Source: Bremia lactucae (taxonomy: Eukaryota; Oomycota; Peronosporomycetes; Peronosporales; Peronosporaceae). Taken from it: a DNA stretch of 64,000 bases. The notes under the pieces are model-generated. The model did not search any database. It was given only the letters and a program-made list of their open reading frames with translations, and was not told the origin of the DNA. Positions within the stretch are counted from its first letter, which is position 1; each line of letters starts with the position of its first letter. Positions 20,901 through 31,703 of this stretch are shown piece after piece. The stretch is taken from NCBI RefSeq assembly GCF_004359215.1, contig NC_090617.1:376083-440082 (forward strand), read 5' to 3'. A program made the position numbers and the translations under genes.

Positions 20901-22085
20901 ATGTCTCGTCTTACCCTGAGAAAAAGCCGTGGCTTTACCCGAACGGCTAGTCAGTAACTTGTCTGGAGAGACAACTCCTCACAATTAATATCCTTTATTT
21001 ATTGCGGCAAAGCTACATGGCCTGGATCCCAGCGCGAAGAACTTTTGCGCTAAGGAAGATTTTTACCTCGATGGTTTTCTTAAGCATCGATGGTATAGTG
21101 GCAACAACAAGCGAGATAAAATCTCGTTAATGCAAGCCTGAAGCGCGTTTTTTTCCAATGTCAAAGACATTGGATGCGGCTTCAAAGTCCTAACGCAATT
21201 CGCGTTAAGTTTGAGAAACGAATCCAACCGGTGCAAGGTTTAAAATTGCACCGGTCGTCTCGTGAGGCAGGACTTCCATGCCTCACGTAGGGCGACCCGT
21301 GTCCATGTTGTGTCGACAATACGAAACGAGTGAAAGGAGATGAATACTCCCTTTCTTCCCCCTGGGGAAGGGCTCGCATCTCTATTGAGATGCCGATGCG
21401 ATTGACGTTTTTTGCAATAGATTTACACGCGCCAGGGGCGCGCGTTTTTCAATGGACCCTCTAATCCATCTGATGAGTCTCGTTATACTAACAGACGAGG
21501 CCCTCAACGTCAATAACCAGCTGGGAACGAGGCCCCCATCTGTCATGCGAAGGTGAATAACCGCGCTAGTTAACCAGATAACTCATTCGCTGCCCCTTCA
21601 CATCACGGTGGTTTTGAATACGTTCCACAAGGAATCGTTGGCCACCGCGGAAATCGACCAATGGTTGTGGTGGAGGAGGTAAAAATAGATCCGAACCGTG
21701 TGTCGGATCAAGGGTCGAAGTCGACAAACGCGACCGCTACCTCCATGTATTGGAGGACGGTCTTGAACACGAGCGCGGTAAGCGTCACTCGTTGGAGCAG
21801 ACGATGCAGGCTCACTATATCGAACGGTTGGAAAACCGTTCGGAGAGTGCGTACTCAATGTTGGAGTACGACCGGAAATATCACGCTCTTCGTGATGAGC
21901 TGTCGTCAGCTTATCGCAGTTTCGAGGATCTTCGGAACCGACAGGAGAATCTCCAGATTCAGCATGAGAATCTGGTTCGTGACCACAAGAATCTTTTAGG
22001 GATTCTTGAAAAGGGTGGTCAGATCCGTCCTTGGGAGAAACCGTGTACTGACGGTACGGGCGGAGCCGACCAAAGTAAAACATAG
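20901..22085 (+). pseudogene. Accessory ORF, copy 2, antisense to family A pol
   Basis: It begins at ATG 20901 (MSRLTLRKSRGFTRTASQ) within the conserved domain; the acidic N-terminus is missing. The middle is broken by stops. The coiled-coil part is open for 111 codons (21750-22085: DHERGKRHSLEQTMQAH..., RKYHALRDELSSAYRSFEDL, LVRDHKNLLGILEKGGQIRP) and stops at 22083. The minus strand there is also open (22191-21598) and encodes the end of integrase and the lead to the chromodomain, a true antisense overlap of two open frames. Confidence 0.6.
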
Positions 22086-22191
22086 GATGCGTTTGCATTC
22101 TACGTGGCAATTCTGTTGTGTACGCATTGCCTCCGCGATTCAGTTCACGGAGTGGCCCAATGAACTTTGGTAGTAGTTTACTGCTACCCAT
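21598..22191 (-). pseudogene. Integrase C-terminus and chromodomain lead-in, family A
   Basis: This 197-codon frame starts with the integrase SH3-like tail (KLLPKFIGPLREL, then YTTELPRRMQTHPMFYFGRL, then RPYRQY). It continues through a low-complexity linker to HGGSGRVCRLR, with remains of the chromodomain lead-in beyond. The linker half is antisense to the coiled coil of the accessory ORF. Confidence 0.65.
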
Positions 22192-22512
22192 ATTAGTAAC
22201 TACACGCTTAGGTAAATTTACCGTAAAGAGTAGTAATAGGTCAATAATTTTAAATGAAAGAACAATTGCTCTTTCATGTTTGTCTGCGTTCCGTTTCTAT
22301 CGGTCCACTGCGTTAGCAATGAAATCCTTACGAAACGGATTACTGATTCTCGAGCCAGCAGAAATTTTTCTGCTGACTCATTTGTTTTATCTTTTCCAGT
22401 GCGCACAAAGCGCACTGCTATGAGATCTTTCTCATCTTCGATGTCGATTGCTTCGACATCACTCGCGTCGTTGGTAACTCCGAAGCGTGATGAGCATGAG
22501 CCAGAAATGGTT

Positions 22513-23462
22513 TTATCGTGCGAGGCCCCCCCAAACTAGAGGATCCTGCGTCTGACCATCCGTTTCCGGGTGATCAGATGTTGACATAGTCAGCCGTGTT
22601 CCGAGAGATCGGAACACGGATTGCCAGAACGCCGCCGTGAATCTCGGATCTCTATCCGAGACTAATTCACGGGGTAACCCATGGAGTTTGAATACCGTGT
22701 CGATAAAGACACGGGCACAACCCGGAGCCGTAATCGACTCTGGTACCGCAGCAAGGTGTACCATCTTGCTGAATCTGTCTACAAAAACAAGGATTCCATT
22801 GTTTTTGTGTTCGTCTTCGGGAAATCCGAAGACGAAGTCCATAGATACGGACTGCCAACACTCTGCCGGAAGTGGTAGAGGTTGAAGAGGTGCACGGGAT
22901 GAAGGGCTAGGCTTCACCCGTTGACAAACCTCGCAAGCACGAATGTACTTGCGCACAAACTGATACTGGCGGGGCCAGTAAAAGTATCGACTTACCGTGA
23001 GGTAAGTCTTCTCACGTCCACGATGTCCACTTGTTGGAGCATCGTGACACTCATACATGATGCGCAAGCGCAAATCATTGTGAGTCGGGACGACGACACG
23101 TGGGGTGTCGCCGGTAACGGCTGTGTAATACAATAAGCCGTTACGTGTTGTGTATCGATCGGATGACGATCGATATAAAGCCGGTAGATCTTTAAAAGAT
23201 TTATCGGATGGATTCATTAAATGATCCATCAGACAAAGAAGATATTTATCTTCTGTGTAGTCTTTCTTTATGTCATCAAACAAAGACAATGACGGAATAC
23301 TTGTAATGATTGTTGCAACAGTGGGATTATTTCTACTGTTGGAGTGCGCAGCCGGCTCGAAATCGGGTCGGCGTGATAACGCATCAGCGACGACATAAGT
23401 CGTCCTGGTTTATGTTCCACGGAAAAATTATACTCCGCGAAGAAGGATAGCCACCTCGCCAT
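22513..23462 (-). pseudogene. Family A integrase, best preserved copy
   Basis: Frame 23289-22513 (258 codons) keeps the HHCC zinc domain (HDAPTSGHRGREK, then CEVCQRVK) and all three catalytic residues: D in VSMDFVFGFPEDE, D in VSDRDPRFTAAFW and E in SDHPETDGQT. The RNase H end lies in another frame at 23462-23280. The integrase is bounded by shifts and so is not expressed from a full polyprotein. Confidence 0.8.
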
Positions 23463-23485
23463 CCTTTGCGAGAGGTGTGAGCTAT

Positions 23486-24502
23486 TTACGGCTGTGCGTA
23501 ATGACGCATTGTCCGTATATACGATAAACGTTCTGCTCCGACGAGATAGACCCTAAATTTAGCCATTTCATTTTTCATGGCAAGGAGTTTCTTGTTATGC
23601 ACTGGGCAATCGCGTTCAGCTGGTTGCAGCTGACGCGATTCGTAACAGACGACGCGGTCCGCGCCGTCTGTATCGTATTGCATTAACGCACAGCCGATTG
23701 CGAAATCGGTGGTGTCACAGACTACATGGAATAATCTACCTTGATCTGCAATCGCCAAGATGGTCGATTGCATCAAGCTTTGCTTGATATCTTTAAGCGA
23801 ACGCTGACAATCAGCGTTCCACAACCATTTCTCTTTTTCTTCAAGAGACGAGAGAGATGAACTGTCATCTCGGCATAATTGCGTGAGTACTTGTGCAAGT
23901 ACACCGCTACCCCAAGGACTTTCTAAGTCCCTTCACATCGACTAGAATGGCCAGTCAGTAATTGCCTTGATCTGGACAGGATCAGGGCGCACGCCGTGTT
24001 TTCCGACGATGCACCCAAGAAGTGGTATTACGCTTGTAGCGAATATTCACTTCTTGAGATTTGCGTACAACTTATGCTTTCGCATTATTGTAAGAATTCG
24101 ACGAACGTGAGTAATATGAATTCCACGTCCGTCTTTCCGTCCATGGCTGGCAATGAACAAATACATCGTCAAAATAAGTCGGTGCGATTTCTTGCACCGG
24201 TCTCAACAGATTTCTTGCACATCTGTTGAATGTTGCAGGGGTATTACTAAGCCCCTGTGGTATTACAAGCCATTCCCAGAGCAACCAACTGGGAGTGCTC
24301 ACTGCTGTGAACGGAATGTCCCGTTCACGCAAAAGGATTGATAAAATCCATTCATCAGATCCATAGACAAAAAGATGGTACTCTTAGACATACCATCTAT
24401 GATTACGTCTCTTCTAGGTATCGGCATTTGAGCCGGTACCGTTGCAGCGCTCAGTTTATTAAATGCGTGCACGATCCGCCACCCTCCTGTGGCCTTTCGC
24501 AC
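23486..24502 (-). pseudogene. Family A reverse transcriptase and RNase H
   Basis: Minus-strand pieces are: RT fingers (GGWRIVHAFNKLSAATVPAQ, 24490-24430), palm (FLSMDLMNGFYQ; TYFDDVFVH at about 24150), then RNase H (MWNADCQRSLKDIKQSLMQS at 23824; VVCDTTDFAIGCALMQYD). Catalytic DD is kept, but frameshifts separate the pieces. Confidence 0.75.
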
Positions 24503-25415
24503 ACAGAAGGTCGGAGAGCTATGTATGGAGGTTGACTCCCTTACATGGCTCGCTTTTAATCGATCGATAAAGAATTAATCGATCGCAAGTACTTGTTCAC
24601 GAGGCAGTGGCCACTGCTTTATGACACAGTACTTCGAGCCCGATTTGAGCTCGATCTCGTTTCGAGTGCCTGTATCGTAAGGTACTCACATGGAACTGTT
24701 TTAAGTAATACATCCCTGAATTCATTCTAAATCCTTGTAGAAAGAATTGTCTTAAGTGACTCCCAGGATTGACTGGTATATCTCTCAATCCGAGTCTTCA
24801 CATCAAGGACACTTTCGTACATCGATGAGCTGCTGAGAATCCGTTCGTTCTCTGCAAAATTACCGCTGACCGAATATCGGTTTCGCATTCGATCTCCTGA
24901 CGAGTACGCAGATCTGCTTGATTCTGCCACGATGCAGATCTCTCAATCAACGCTTGGGTTCTAGGGTTGGTAATTGAGTTATCTCCGAAGTTAATTTCGG
25001 AGGCGCATACGGATCAAGAGTATAAGCGCCTACTCTTGATCCGTCATTAACCAAGACATTCAATGTCTCGGTTTCTTCCTGGAATTTATTCACAGGCTGC
25101 CGAGGAATCAATCCCTCGGGCTGCTGAAGTCTAGTCATTTCAGCATTAACTATTTGAGGAGATTCCTCCTCAAGTACGTGGAACTATAATCCGTCAACGT
25201 CTTCCAACTGTTATTGCGCTATCACAGTCGGATCTTCTTCTAAGGTCGACTCTCTTCTCGACCTATGATCATCGTGTTGTCTCTTTTGGACAACCGGTAT
25301 AGTCCTGAATGTCGTTGACTTATTCGAGTGGTGGACCTTCGGCGCTGCCTGTGCATTCGCACAGCCGCCGGCAGCTGTCTCCCCTCACAGTGTGATTACT
25401 AATCACACTGTGATC

Positions 25416-26065
25416 TTATGAGGTTGTACTAACGACCGTACCACAAGTGACGCCATCGCGATCACTCGTAGTACACCCACACGCTTGTGGACGATCCAAA
25501 ACGTTCATCAGATGGCCATCTGATGAACAAGTGGCAGGCATCTTTACGGATCGATGCTGCCAGCTGATTCTTGGCTCATATTTTCTGACCGAAGGTAAAC
25601 CTAGGATGACATCAAATTTGTATTCCAAATCCAGTACGATGAAACCATCATCGTACTGTAAATCTTTTAACATGTGAACTTTCGTTACGCGTTTCATTAC
25701 TATTGTCGATGCATATAGTGACTGGCGACGCAATAATGTTTTTCGACGCCTCACAGTCCAACTAGGGCTCTAAGTGACAAATAATTTGTCACTTTCAACT
25801 TCATGGTGATGAGGGATACCTCGACGTCAGGTGCAGAGACACATAATGATTTTGTGTCTGGAGCAACTTTTGTCAAGAGATCTGCAAATTCTCTTGAGGT
25901 TGCTGGATCAGTAGGGCGTTGCGCCCTTACTGACCCCGACCGTTTTTGTCGGTCCACCTCGCTGTTGCGATTTCGCGACAACGTCGAACCCGCGACCGTT
26001 GCCCTTTTTGGCATTCGGTCATAATTACGTTCAGTACCTCTCGGTATTTGATGTGGTACACTCAC
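25416..26065 (-). pseudogene. Family A retropepsin and preceding gag end
   Basis: Frame 26065-25751 carries the end of gag (AQRPTDPATSREFADLLTK) and the protease start (LSLRALVGL, where sister copies have LVDSGAS). Frame 25754-25416 carries GFIVLDLEYKFDVILGLPS and SWQHRSVKMPATCSSDGHLM. The active-site segment is lost at the shift between the two. Confidence 0.7.
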
Positions 26066-26161
26066 TCATGAGCGTAGTGTCCTAACTTTTGACAGCGATT
26101 GCATTTCTGCAATCGCTTATTGTTCGAAAAGCGAGGTTTTTTGCTTTTGACGTAAGAGAGG

Positions 26162-26975
26162 TTACAGGCTCAAGCTAAAGTCCTCCTGTTCCGCAACGGA
26201 TATTGCTTCTTCAAGCGTATCCAGTTCCAAGCGGAACAGGTGGGTCCTTACGGGACCATCCGTAAGACCTTGCATATACACCGTAATCAACTTGCGTTCC
26301 TGAACTGGGTTGTTTGTGATACAACTCGCTAAGAGTCGTATGTGCTGGGCATAAGCGTGAACCTCACTCTTGCCTTGCTTGAGTTTCAGAAGCTCTGAAC
26401 TCAGCCCTAGGCGGCTCAAACGTCTGTTTTAGCCGGGCTTTAGAAGCCTCTAACGACCCAAAGACGTATGTGTCGCGCAACTAAAGGTTTAGCGCCCAAG
26501 TTTCGGCACGACCTGCCAAATTTGACTGAGCAAATGCGACTTGCATTTGCTCGTCGACGATGTGACGAGCCCTTATGGCATCGTCGAATTCGACAAACCA
26601 TCTTAATAGGGAGTCTTCTTCGACCCCCTATACTTAGAGATAGAATCTTTAAGATTTCGTTCGGGACGACGCGTGTGCGTCATTCCAGGTACAGGGCATC
26701 TATACCTGTTATATCCTCAACAGTTCTGCCTGTTGAGAGCCTTGCTGATTCAGCAAGGCTACCTTCTCCTTCGCCTCGTCAAGTTCAAGTTGTATGAAAT
26801 TGGCGATGGCTGAATGGAGGATATCTCTGCTTAAACCGGACAGCATGACGAAGATGGCATCATTCCCAACGGTCGAACTCATTCGTTCAACCGCACTCCT
26901 TTCTATGTCACTTTTAAAGGAGTAGCTGTCACTCGAAATGTGATGAGTATTTCCATTATCATCTAACATGCCCAT
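26162..26975 (-). pseudogene. Family A gag
   Basis: The start at 26975 (MGMLDDNGNTHHISSDSYSF) matches the gag start of the A copy at 60808. Later pieces (26419-26162, YAQHIRLLASCITNNPVQE; TVYMQGLTDGPVRTHLFRLE) are the capsid end. Stops and shifts lie between. No intact zinc knuckle is seen. Confidence 0.7.
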
Positions 26976-27015
26976 GTTAGATGATTGAACTATGGTCCTT
27001 GGACGTGCTACCAGG

Positions 27016-27400
27016 TGTAACGGGGCACTGCCGACTTGTACTGCTTCTGTACAAGTCCACTTCGCACTGCTTTAGTGCGAGTGGTGTCTCACGTCACTTC
27101 ACGTACACTAGTACGTGTAGTGGAAGACTCTCCTAATAAAGCTCTTCTGTTTCTATCTATTTAATACTAACTTAATTATAAACTAATACAAAACATGTAA
27201 CAAAACGTTATGTATCTATCTCTTTGCGCGCGTCCAGCGCTAACTGGACCGCGGAGAAAGTAGATATGGCCTATATATACCAATGAATAAGCTTTCCGAA
27301 TATTATTACGTAATGTAGTAGTATTTTTCAAATATTATTTACCTTTTAGATAACATATTAATTAACAACCTTTAAGTGTTAATTTCATGTAACCGTTACA
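27016..27400 (-). repeat. Family A 5' LTR
   Basis: It runs from TGTAACGGGGCACTGCCGAC to TTCATGTAACCGTTACA. It is about 56 bp shorter than the 3' LTR, mainly by a deletion near 27130. It is followed by the target duplication ACAAT. Confidence 0.85.
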
Positions 27401-27647
27401 ACAATCGTTGAGTCAAGTCTCTGTGATGTCTCCGTTTCCCAATTTTCTAACTTTCCTCACCATTTTGTAATAAGACTTTACCTCTTATACTTAATATTAT
27501 CTCCAAAATCTTAATTAGCATTATATAAGGTATCGAAGTGTGGCTGATGAATTGACAACTACAAACTTGCTGTGATGTTGGTCACACCACAGCCATGTCT
27601 GCGAACCTTGTTAATAAACGATCACGGTTTTAGCGAAATGAAAAAGC

Positions 27648-28403
27648 TTGAGGTTTCCAGCTTCGATTCCTTCTGTTGTCACGGGACATACAAGTAACTA
27701 TTTATTCTTGCATATTTTCCAGGAATACCAACAGCCTACAAAGTTAGCGGACTTTGTTGCCGAAGTTTGCGTAGATCCCGCTGTTGGACTCTCTCGTGAT
27801 GACGCCATGGCCCGCCGGTCTCTATACGGCCCGAACCGAGTAACGCCACCCGTGAATTGCCCATCCTGGGTTTGTTGCTTGCTGCCATGTCTTATGCGAA
27901 CAGCCTCGATGCAGGCTTATCACGAAGCGCTTCCTCGTGAAGCAACGGTGCGACGTCGAGTAGCTGCAGCGCAAGGGCAAGTATCCTTTCGATGCATGCG
28001 CATGGACGTCATGAGTCTTGTGTACGGAGACGTTGTTGAACTTAAAGCTGGTGACGTGGCGGGTGCAGATTGTCGCGTCGTAGAGTGCTCAGATGATTGC
28101 ATTGTGGACCAAACGATATTAATGGGCGACGACGGTGAGGATGAGGAAGCGGGGATTGCTCGTTGCGAAAAACACGTCACAACTGTTACCCCGCCTCTGC
28201 ATCTTCAGCAAAAACCTTTGCAATGTAACAATATTGTACCCATGACAGCACGGGTCGTGAAAGGCGCGGCTGTGGCTGTGGTGTTATCGACGGGAGATTT
28301 CACGCTGTGGGGGCGAATGCTTGCGTGCCACGAGTGGCCACGAGCTCCTGGCACTGTCATTAGGAAAGGAGATCTAGAGGAGCAAAGTGGCTTAATTGTT
28401 TAA
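27648..28403 (+). pseudogene. P-type ATPase-like N-terminal fragment
   Basis: The open frame reads as a cation-ATPase N-terminal domain (LADFVAEVCVDPAVGLSRDD then RRSLYGPNRV) followed by an actuator domain (VYGDVVELKAGDVAGADCRV, IVDQTILMGDD, VVKGAAVAVVLSTGDFTLWG). The TM1/TM2 hydrophobic helices are missing between them. The TGE(S) dephosphorylation motif is replaced by MGDD, and the frame stops before any phosphorylation (DKTG) domain. Pump activity is impossible. The likely first bases of this exon are at 27723, after a TTTTCCAG acceptor; the 5' exon is uncertain (ATG at 27638 is one candidate). The stop is 79 nt from the convergent EMC10 stop. Confidence 0.55.
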
Positions 28404-28481
28404 TGTGACGTTCAATGCAAGAATTCATTCCTTTAATTGTGTCAACATAACATCTGGCACTGGTCCTTCTGGTGCATGAAA

Positions 28482-29541
28482 TTATCGTTGTCTTTCGCTG
28501 ACAGCAGGGGTCGCCGACGCACCAGCGGTCCTCCCAGCGGCCGCAGTTCCTCCATCACCCCCGAAAAGGCTCATGACGATGATTGGAAGAATAATGTACC
28601 ACTACAGATACCAGAGCGACGAAGAAATATATTAGAGGGTCGTTCGATACGAATGCGTTTCTACTTACATATTTGCGAAGAAACGACTGGCTCGCTTCTT
28701 CAGGCTCGTCGTTGTTTTCCTCACTTTTGACTGGCTTAACGCCTTGTGGAGCGCGGTCGCGCATTCCTACGACATTCTTCGGAGGCCTAAGTCACCAGCA
28801 AATTGAAATAGCACAAATTGTTCAGTGGCGTTCCCCAATTACTATAAGAGCTTGGCGTCGTACAAGGGACCACCCTGCACTTTGAAGACCGTGCCAGACG
28901 GACTTAAATGCATATCCTCCAGGCTACGTGTCCGTGAATCAGTGCAGACATCGCTTTCCACGTAAGGCGTGAGGTACTCGATTGCCACGAGCTTGCCGCT
29001 GTCTGACAGGTGAAAGGCAAAGTCCTCGCGCAGACGCATGACCGCTAGCATACACATGGGCACGGAAGCCATGACATAGGGCGACTGTGGGTCGTCTGGG
29101 TCAGCCTTGGCTCGTACTGTGTAGAAGCGGTCCTGCTGCAGCAAAAAATTTAGCTTCTCCACATCGTCGACGCTCAGCGGCGGCAGTGCTGAGAAGGAGA
29201 CCACAGATTTCGGGTTTGAAGCACTAGTGACAATTGTCACGATGCCGCGTGGTGTAAATTCTGCGCCTGCAACTAGTTGGTGCTCCAGATCAAATTGAAG
29301 ATGCATTTTGAGCTCGCCAATAGCCGAGACAGCATAAACATCTTCGAAGTCGTCTCCGAACTCTTCCGTGAAGCTACAGGCAGAATGGCGGTGGTTAGAT
29401 CAAAAGTTAAAGGTGGGGACTCAGTGCCATGGCATTGTACTCAGTAGTTTGGATTTCGTGAGGGTCCGCAAGGGCGGTTGTTGCCATTAGAATAGCCGTA
29501 AAGCACATAAACAGCATACATGATCCATTACTTAGCGTCAT
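28482..29541 (-). CDS. EMC10: ER membrane protein complex subunit 10, four exons
   Basis: Four exons join in frame: 29441-29541, 28864-29373, 28669-28786 and 28482-28601 (849 nt, 282 aa). Introns are 67, 77 and 67 nt, with donors GTACAA, GTACGA, GTAAGT and AG acceptors. Exon 1 encodes a signal peptide (LFMCFTAILMATTALA). The luminal beta-rich domain follows (LEHQLVAGAEFTPRG, VAIEYLTPYVE, TVFKVQGGPL). Exon 3 is acidic and ends SQSFLRKY. Exon 4 gives the membrane helix WYIILPIIVMSLFGG, the typical EMC10 C-terminus. EMC inserts membrane proteins into the ER. Splice sites were chosen by reading frame and family pattern. It diverges from the kinesin gene. Confidence 0.87.
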
Positions 29542-29705
29542 CGTGATGTGAGGAATGTCATTGTGTCGGGGTGGGCAACTGTTTAAAACTTAATTAATCC
29601 TGATAATTCGCACATGATCCATTACTTAGCGTCATCGTGATGTGAGGAATGTCATTGTATCGAGGTGGACAACTGTTTAAAACTTAATTAATCCTGATAA
29701 TTCGC
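29518..29705. repeat. 94-bp tandem duplication in the EMC10/kinesin promoter
   Basis: Units 29518-29611 and 29612-29705 differ at about three positions. The unit includes the first eight codons of EMC10, so the second copy holds a decoy ATG on the minus strand (29635-29633) followed by a short frame of about 13 codons. The duplication lies between two divergent gene starts. Confidence 0.9.
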
Positions 29706-29716
29706 ACACTTTCTTA

Positions 29717-31674
29717 ATGTCTGCGGGCAGCGACGCTCCGCCACTGACGACGAATGGAGTCAGTGCGATCGTGCGCAAGCTCAGTTTTAGTGGCGCCGCG
29801 ACTGATGAGATGGAAGAAGAGGAGCGAAGAGATGACGAAAAAGAGCAGTCGCTGGACCAGCCGCGGCAGTCCGAAGCGATAAAAATGGACGCCACTAAAG
29901 TGCAGATCGTGATTCGTCTTCGCCCTCTCGATAAATCATCTCACGTGACGGAAAGCGATTGTTTTCGCGTCTTGTCGGACGTCACACTGTTGGCACAACC
30001 GCCGAAAACATCGCAATCATACCGCTCCACGGGCACGGCAACGAGCTTTCATTTTACGCATATCTTTCCCGAGCAGACACAGCAAACGAAATTGTTTGAA
30101 GCTACGACAAGGCCAGTTCTGGATGCCGCTTTTGATGGCAAGAACGGTCTTGTTTTCGCGTACGGAGTCACAAACTCGGGCAAGACTTATACTATCAGTG
30201 GTACTAGTGAAGCACCGGGTGTGCTGCCACAGGCACTGCAGTACATTATGGAGGAATTGCCTAAGCGCAATAATGGAGTCAAACAAGTCGTGAATGTCGT
30301 GACGGCCACATACCTTGAAATTTACAACGATAATGTGTATGATTTGCTGTCGCCTGCACTTCGAAAGCGACGAGCATTACGTGTGCAGGATTGCGATGGA
30401 AAAATTAAAGTGCGAGGCGCGGTTAAACGTCACATCAAGACGTTAGGAGACGGACTGGAGCTTTTAGAATTGGGTCGACGGCATAAGCAAATGGCGGAAA
30501 CCACTTGCAACTCGGACTCGAGTCGAAGTCACTGTGTCTTTACACTTCACTTGTACCATCAAGTCTCACGCTCTTCGTTGGAATTGCGTAGCAAGGTGTC
30601 GATTATAGATTTGGCAGGATCTGAACGTGGCTCAAAAACTGGTGCAACGGGGTTACGCATGCAGGAAGCCAGCAAAATTAATGGCTCTTTGATGAACCTC
30701 ATGCGCTGTCTCGAAACATTGCGATGGAATCAGCAACATCCCCCGAGCTTGCAAAAGATGGTTCCGTTCCGTGAGTCGAAGCTTACTCGACTATTTCAAG
30801 AGAATCTTGTAGGCAACGACTACGGCTCACTCGTGATGATTGTGGCGGTGAATCCTTCCAGTCACGAATTTGATGAGACGTTACGCACCCTTAAGTATAG
30901 CGCTGTGGCACGCGCATTAGTGAGAACACGTACGTCCATTCCAAGAAAAGCTGCCCCAACAGCTTCATTCTACGACCTAGATGGTCGATTGAAAAAGAGG
31001 AGACGTCAATCAACAGAAGCTTCGGTTTCATCTCTTTTTACAATCCCAGTCGTGGATTGCAAATCAAGTAAAACGGCTTCATCATCGCGGTCTAGAACGA
31101 AGGCAGAGCATCAATTGAGTGACTGTGCATATTGTCGGCAATGTCCGTATGTAGACTCTTCAAAAATGCCAAGGACAGCAGAGGTTGGGACTTCACCGAT
31201 GGAGTCGCAACGAAAAGTCGCTGAAATGAATCTGCATTGGGTACGTAGCCGCCAGTGATGTTGTTGTTATCTATACTGGCACTCACTCTTAGCGCTTTAC
31301 TTTAGGCCGAGCTTGAATTGGAAAATGAGGAATATCGGGAGCAATTGGCCCAAATCCAGGCAGAAAAAATGGAGATGGAGGTTCGCATTCGAGCAGAGAT
31401 TGGCTGTGAAATGCGCGAGCAGTTGCAGCAAATTCGCGCGCAATACCAAAGCATGCAGCGTCTGCAGTGCGAGGACTTGCCGTCTGCGCGTAAGAAGCGC
31501 GAGCGACAACATGCTGAAGAAAGCGAAAAGCTTCGTGCTCATGTACATGAGCTTCGTGAAAAGGTTAAGGAATGCGAAGATGAGATGCAACGCATCCATA
31601 AGCGCCATCAAGCTGAACTCAATAAATATCAAGAAACAGTCGTAGTTGTACCTATTGGCGACGAAAACATGTGA
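29717..31674 (+). CDS. Kinesin motor protein, kinesin-6-like, two exons
   Basis: Exons 29717-31240 and 31306-31674 (intron 65 nt, donor GTACGT, acceptor TTTAG, phase 0) give 630 aa. Residues about 60-410 are the motor: VQIVIRLRP, P-loop GVTNSGKT (150-157), switch I NSDSSRSH (265-272), switch II DLAGSE (298-303). The P-loop context AYGVTNSGKTYTI is the form seen in kinesin-6 (KIF20/KIF23), which act on the central spindle and in cytokinesis. A C-terminal coiled coil (LELENEEYREQLAQIQAEK onward) follows. The protein is short for the class and lacks an obvious long motor insertion, so the subfamily is tentative. Confidence 0.85.
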
Positions 31675-31703
31675 ATTGAACAAATCAAAATAAAGTATGT
31701 AAT

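Larger units (their letters stand above)
17746..27405 (-). mobile_element. Family A chromovirus, complete insertion with ACAAT target duplication
   Basis: The LTRs at 17751-18191 and 27016-27400 have outer flanks ACAAT (17746-17750 and 27401-27405). Read on minus, the order is 5' LTR, primer-binding site (27015-27001, CCTGGTAGCACGTCC), gag, protease, RT, RNase H, integrase, chromodomain, a duplicated RNase H-integrase-chromodomain block, and 3' LTR. Many stops show that it is inactive. The two LTRs look roughly 85-90% alike by eye, so this is not a recent insertion. Confidence 0.82.

Noticed and set aside
22118..22539. Plus-strand ORFs between the integrase and the accessory ORF
   Set aside because: They are antisense to the IN-chromodomain linker region, short, with no conservation between the two copies.
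27638..27722. First exon of the ATPase-like gene (MKKLE joined at 27723)
   Set aside because: The only in-frame donor (GTTTCC) is poor and other arrangements do not keep the frame; left open.
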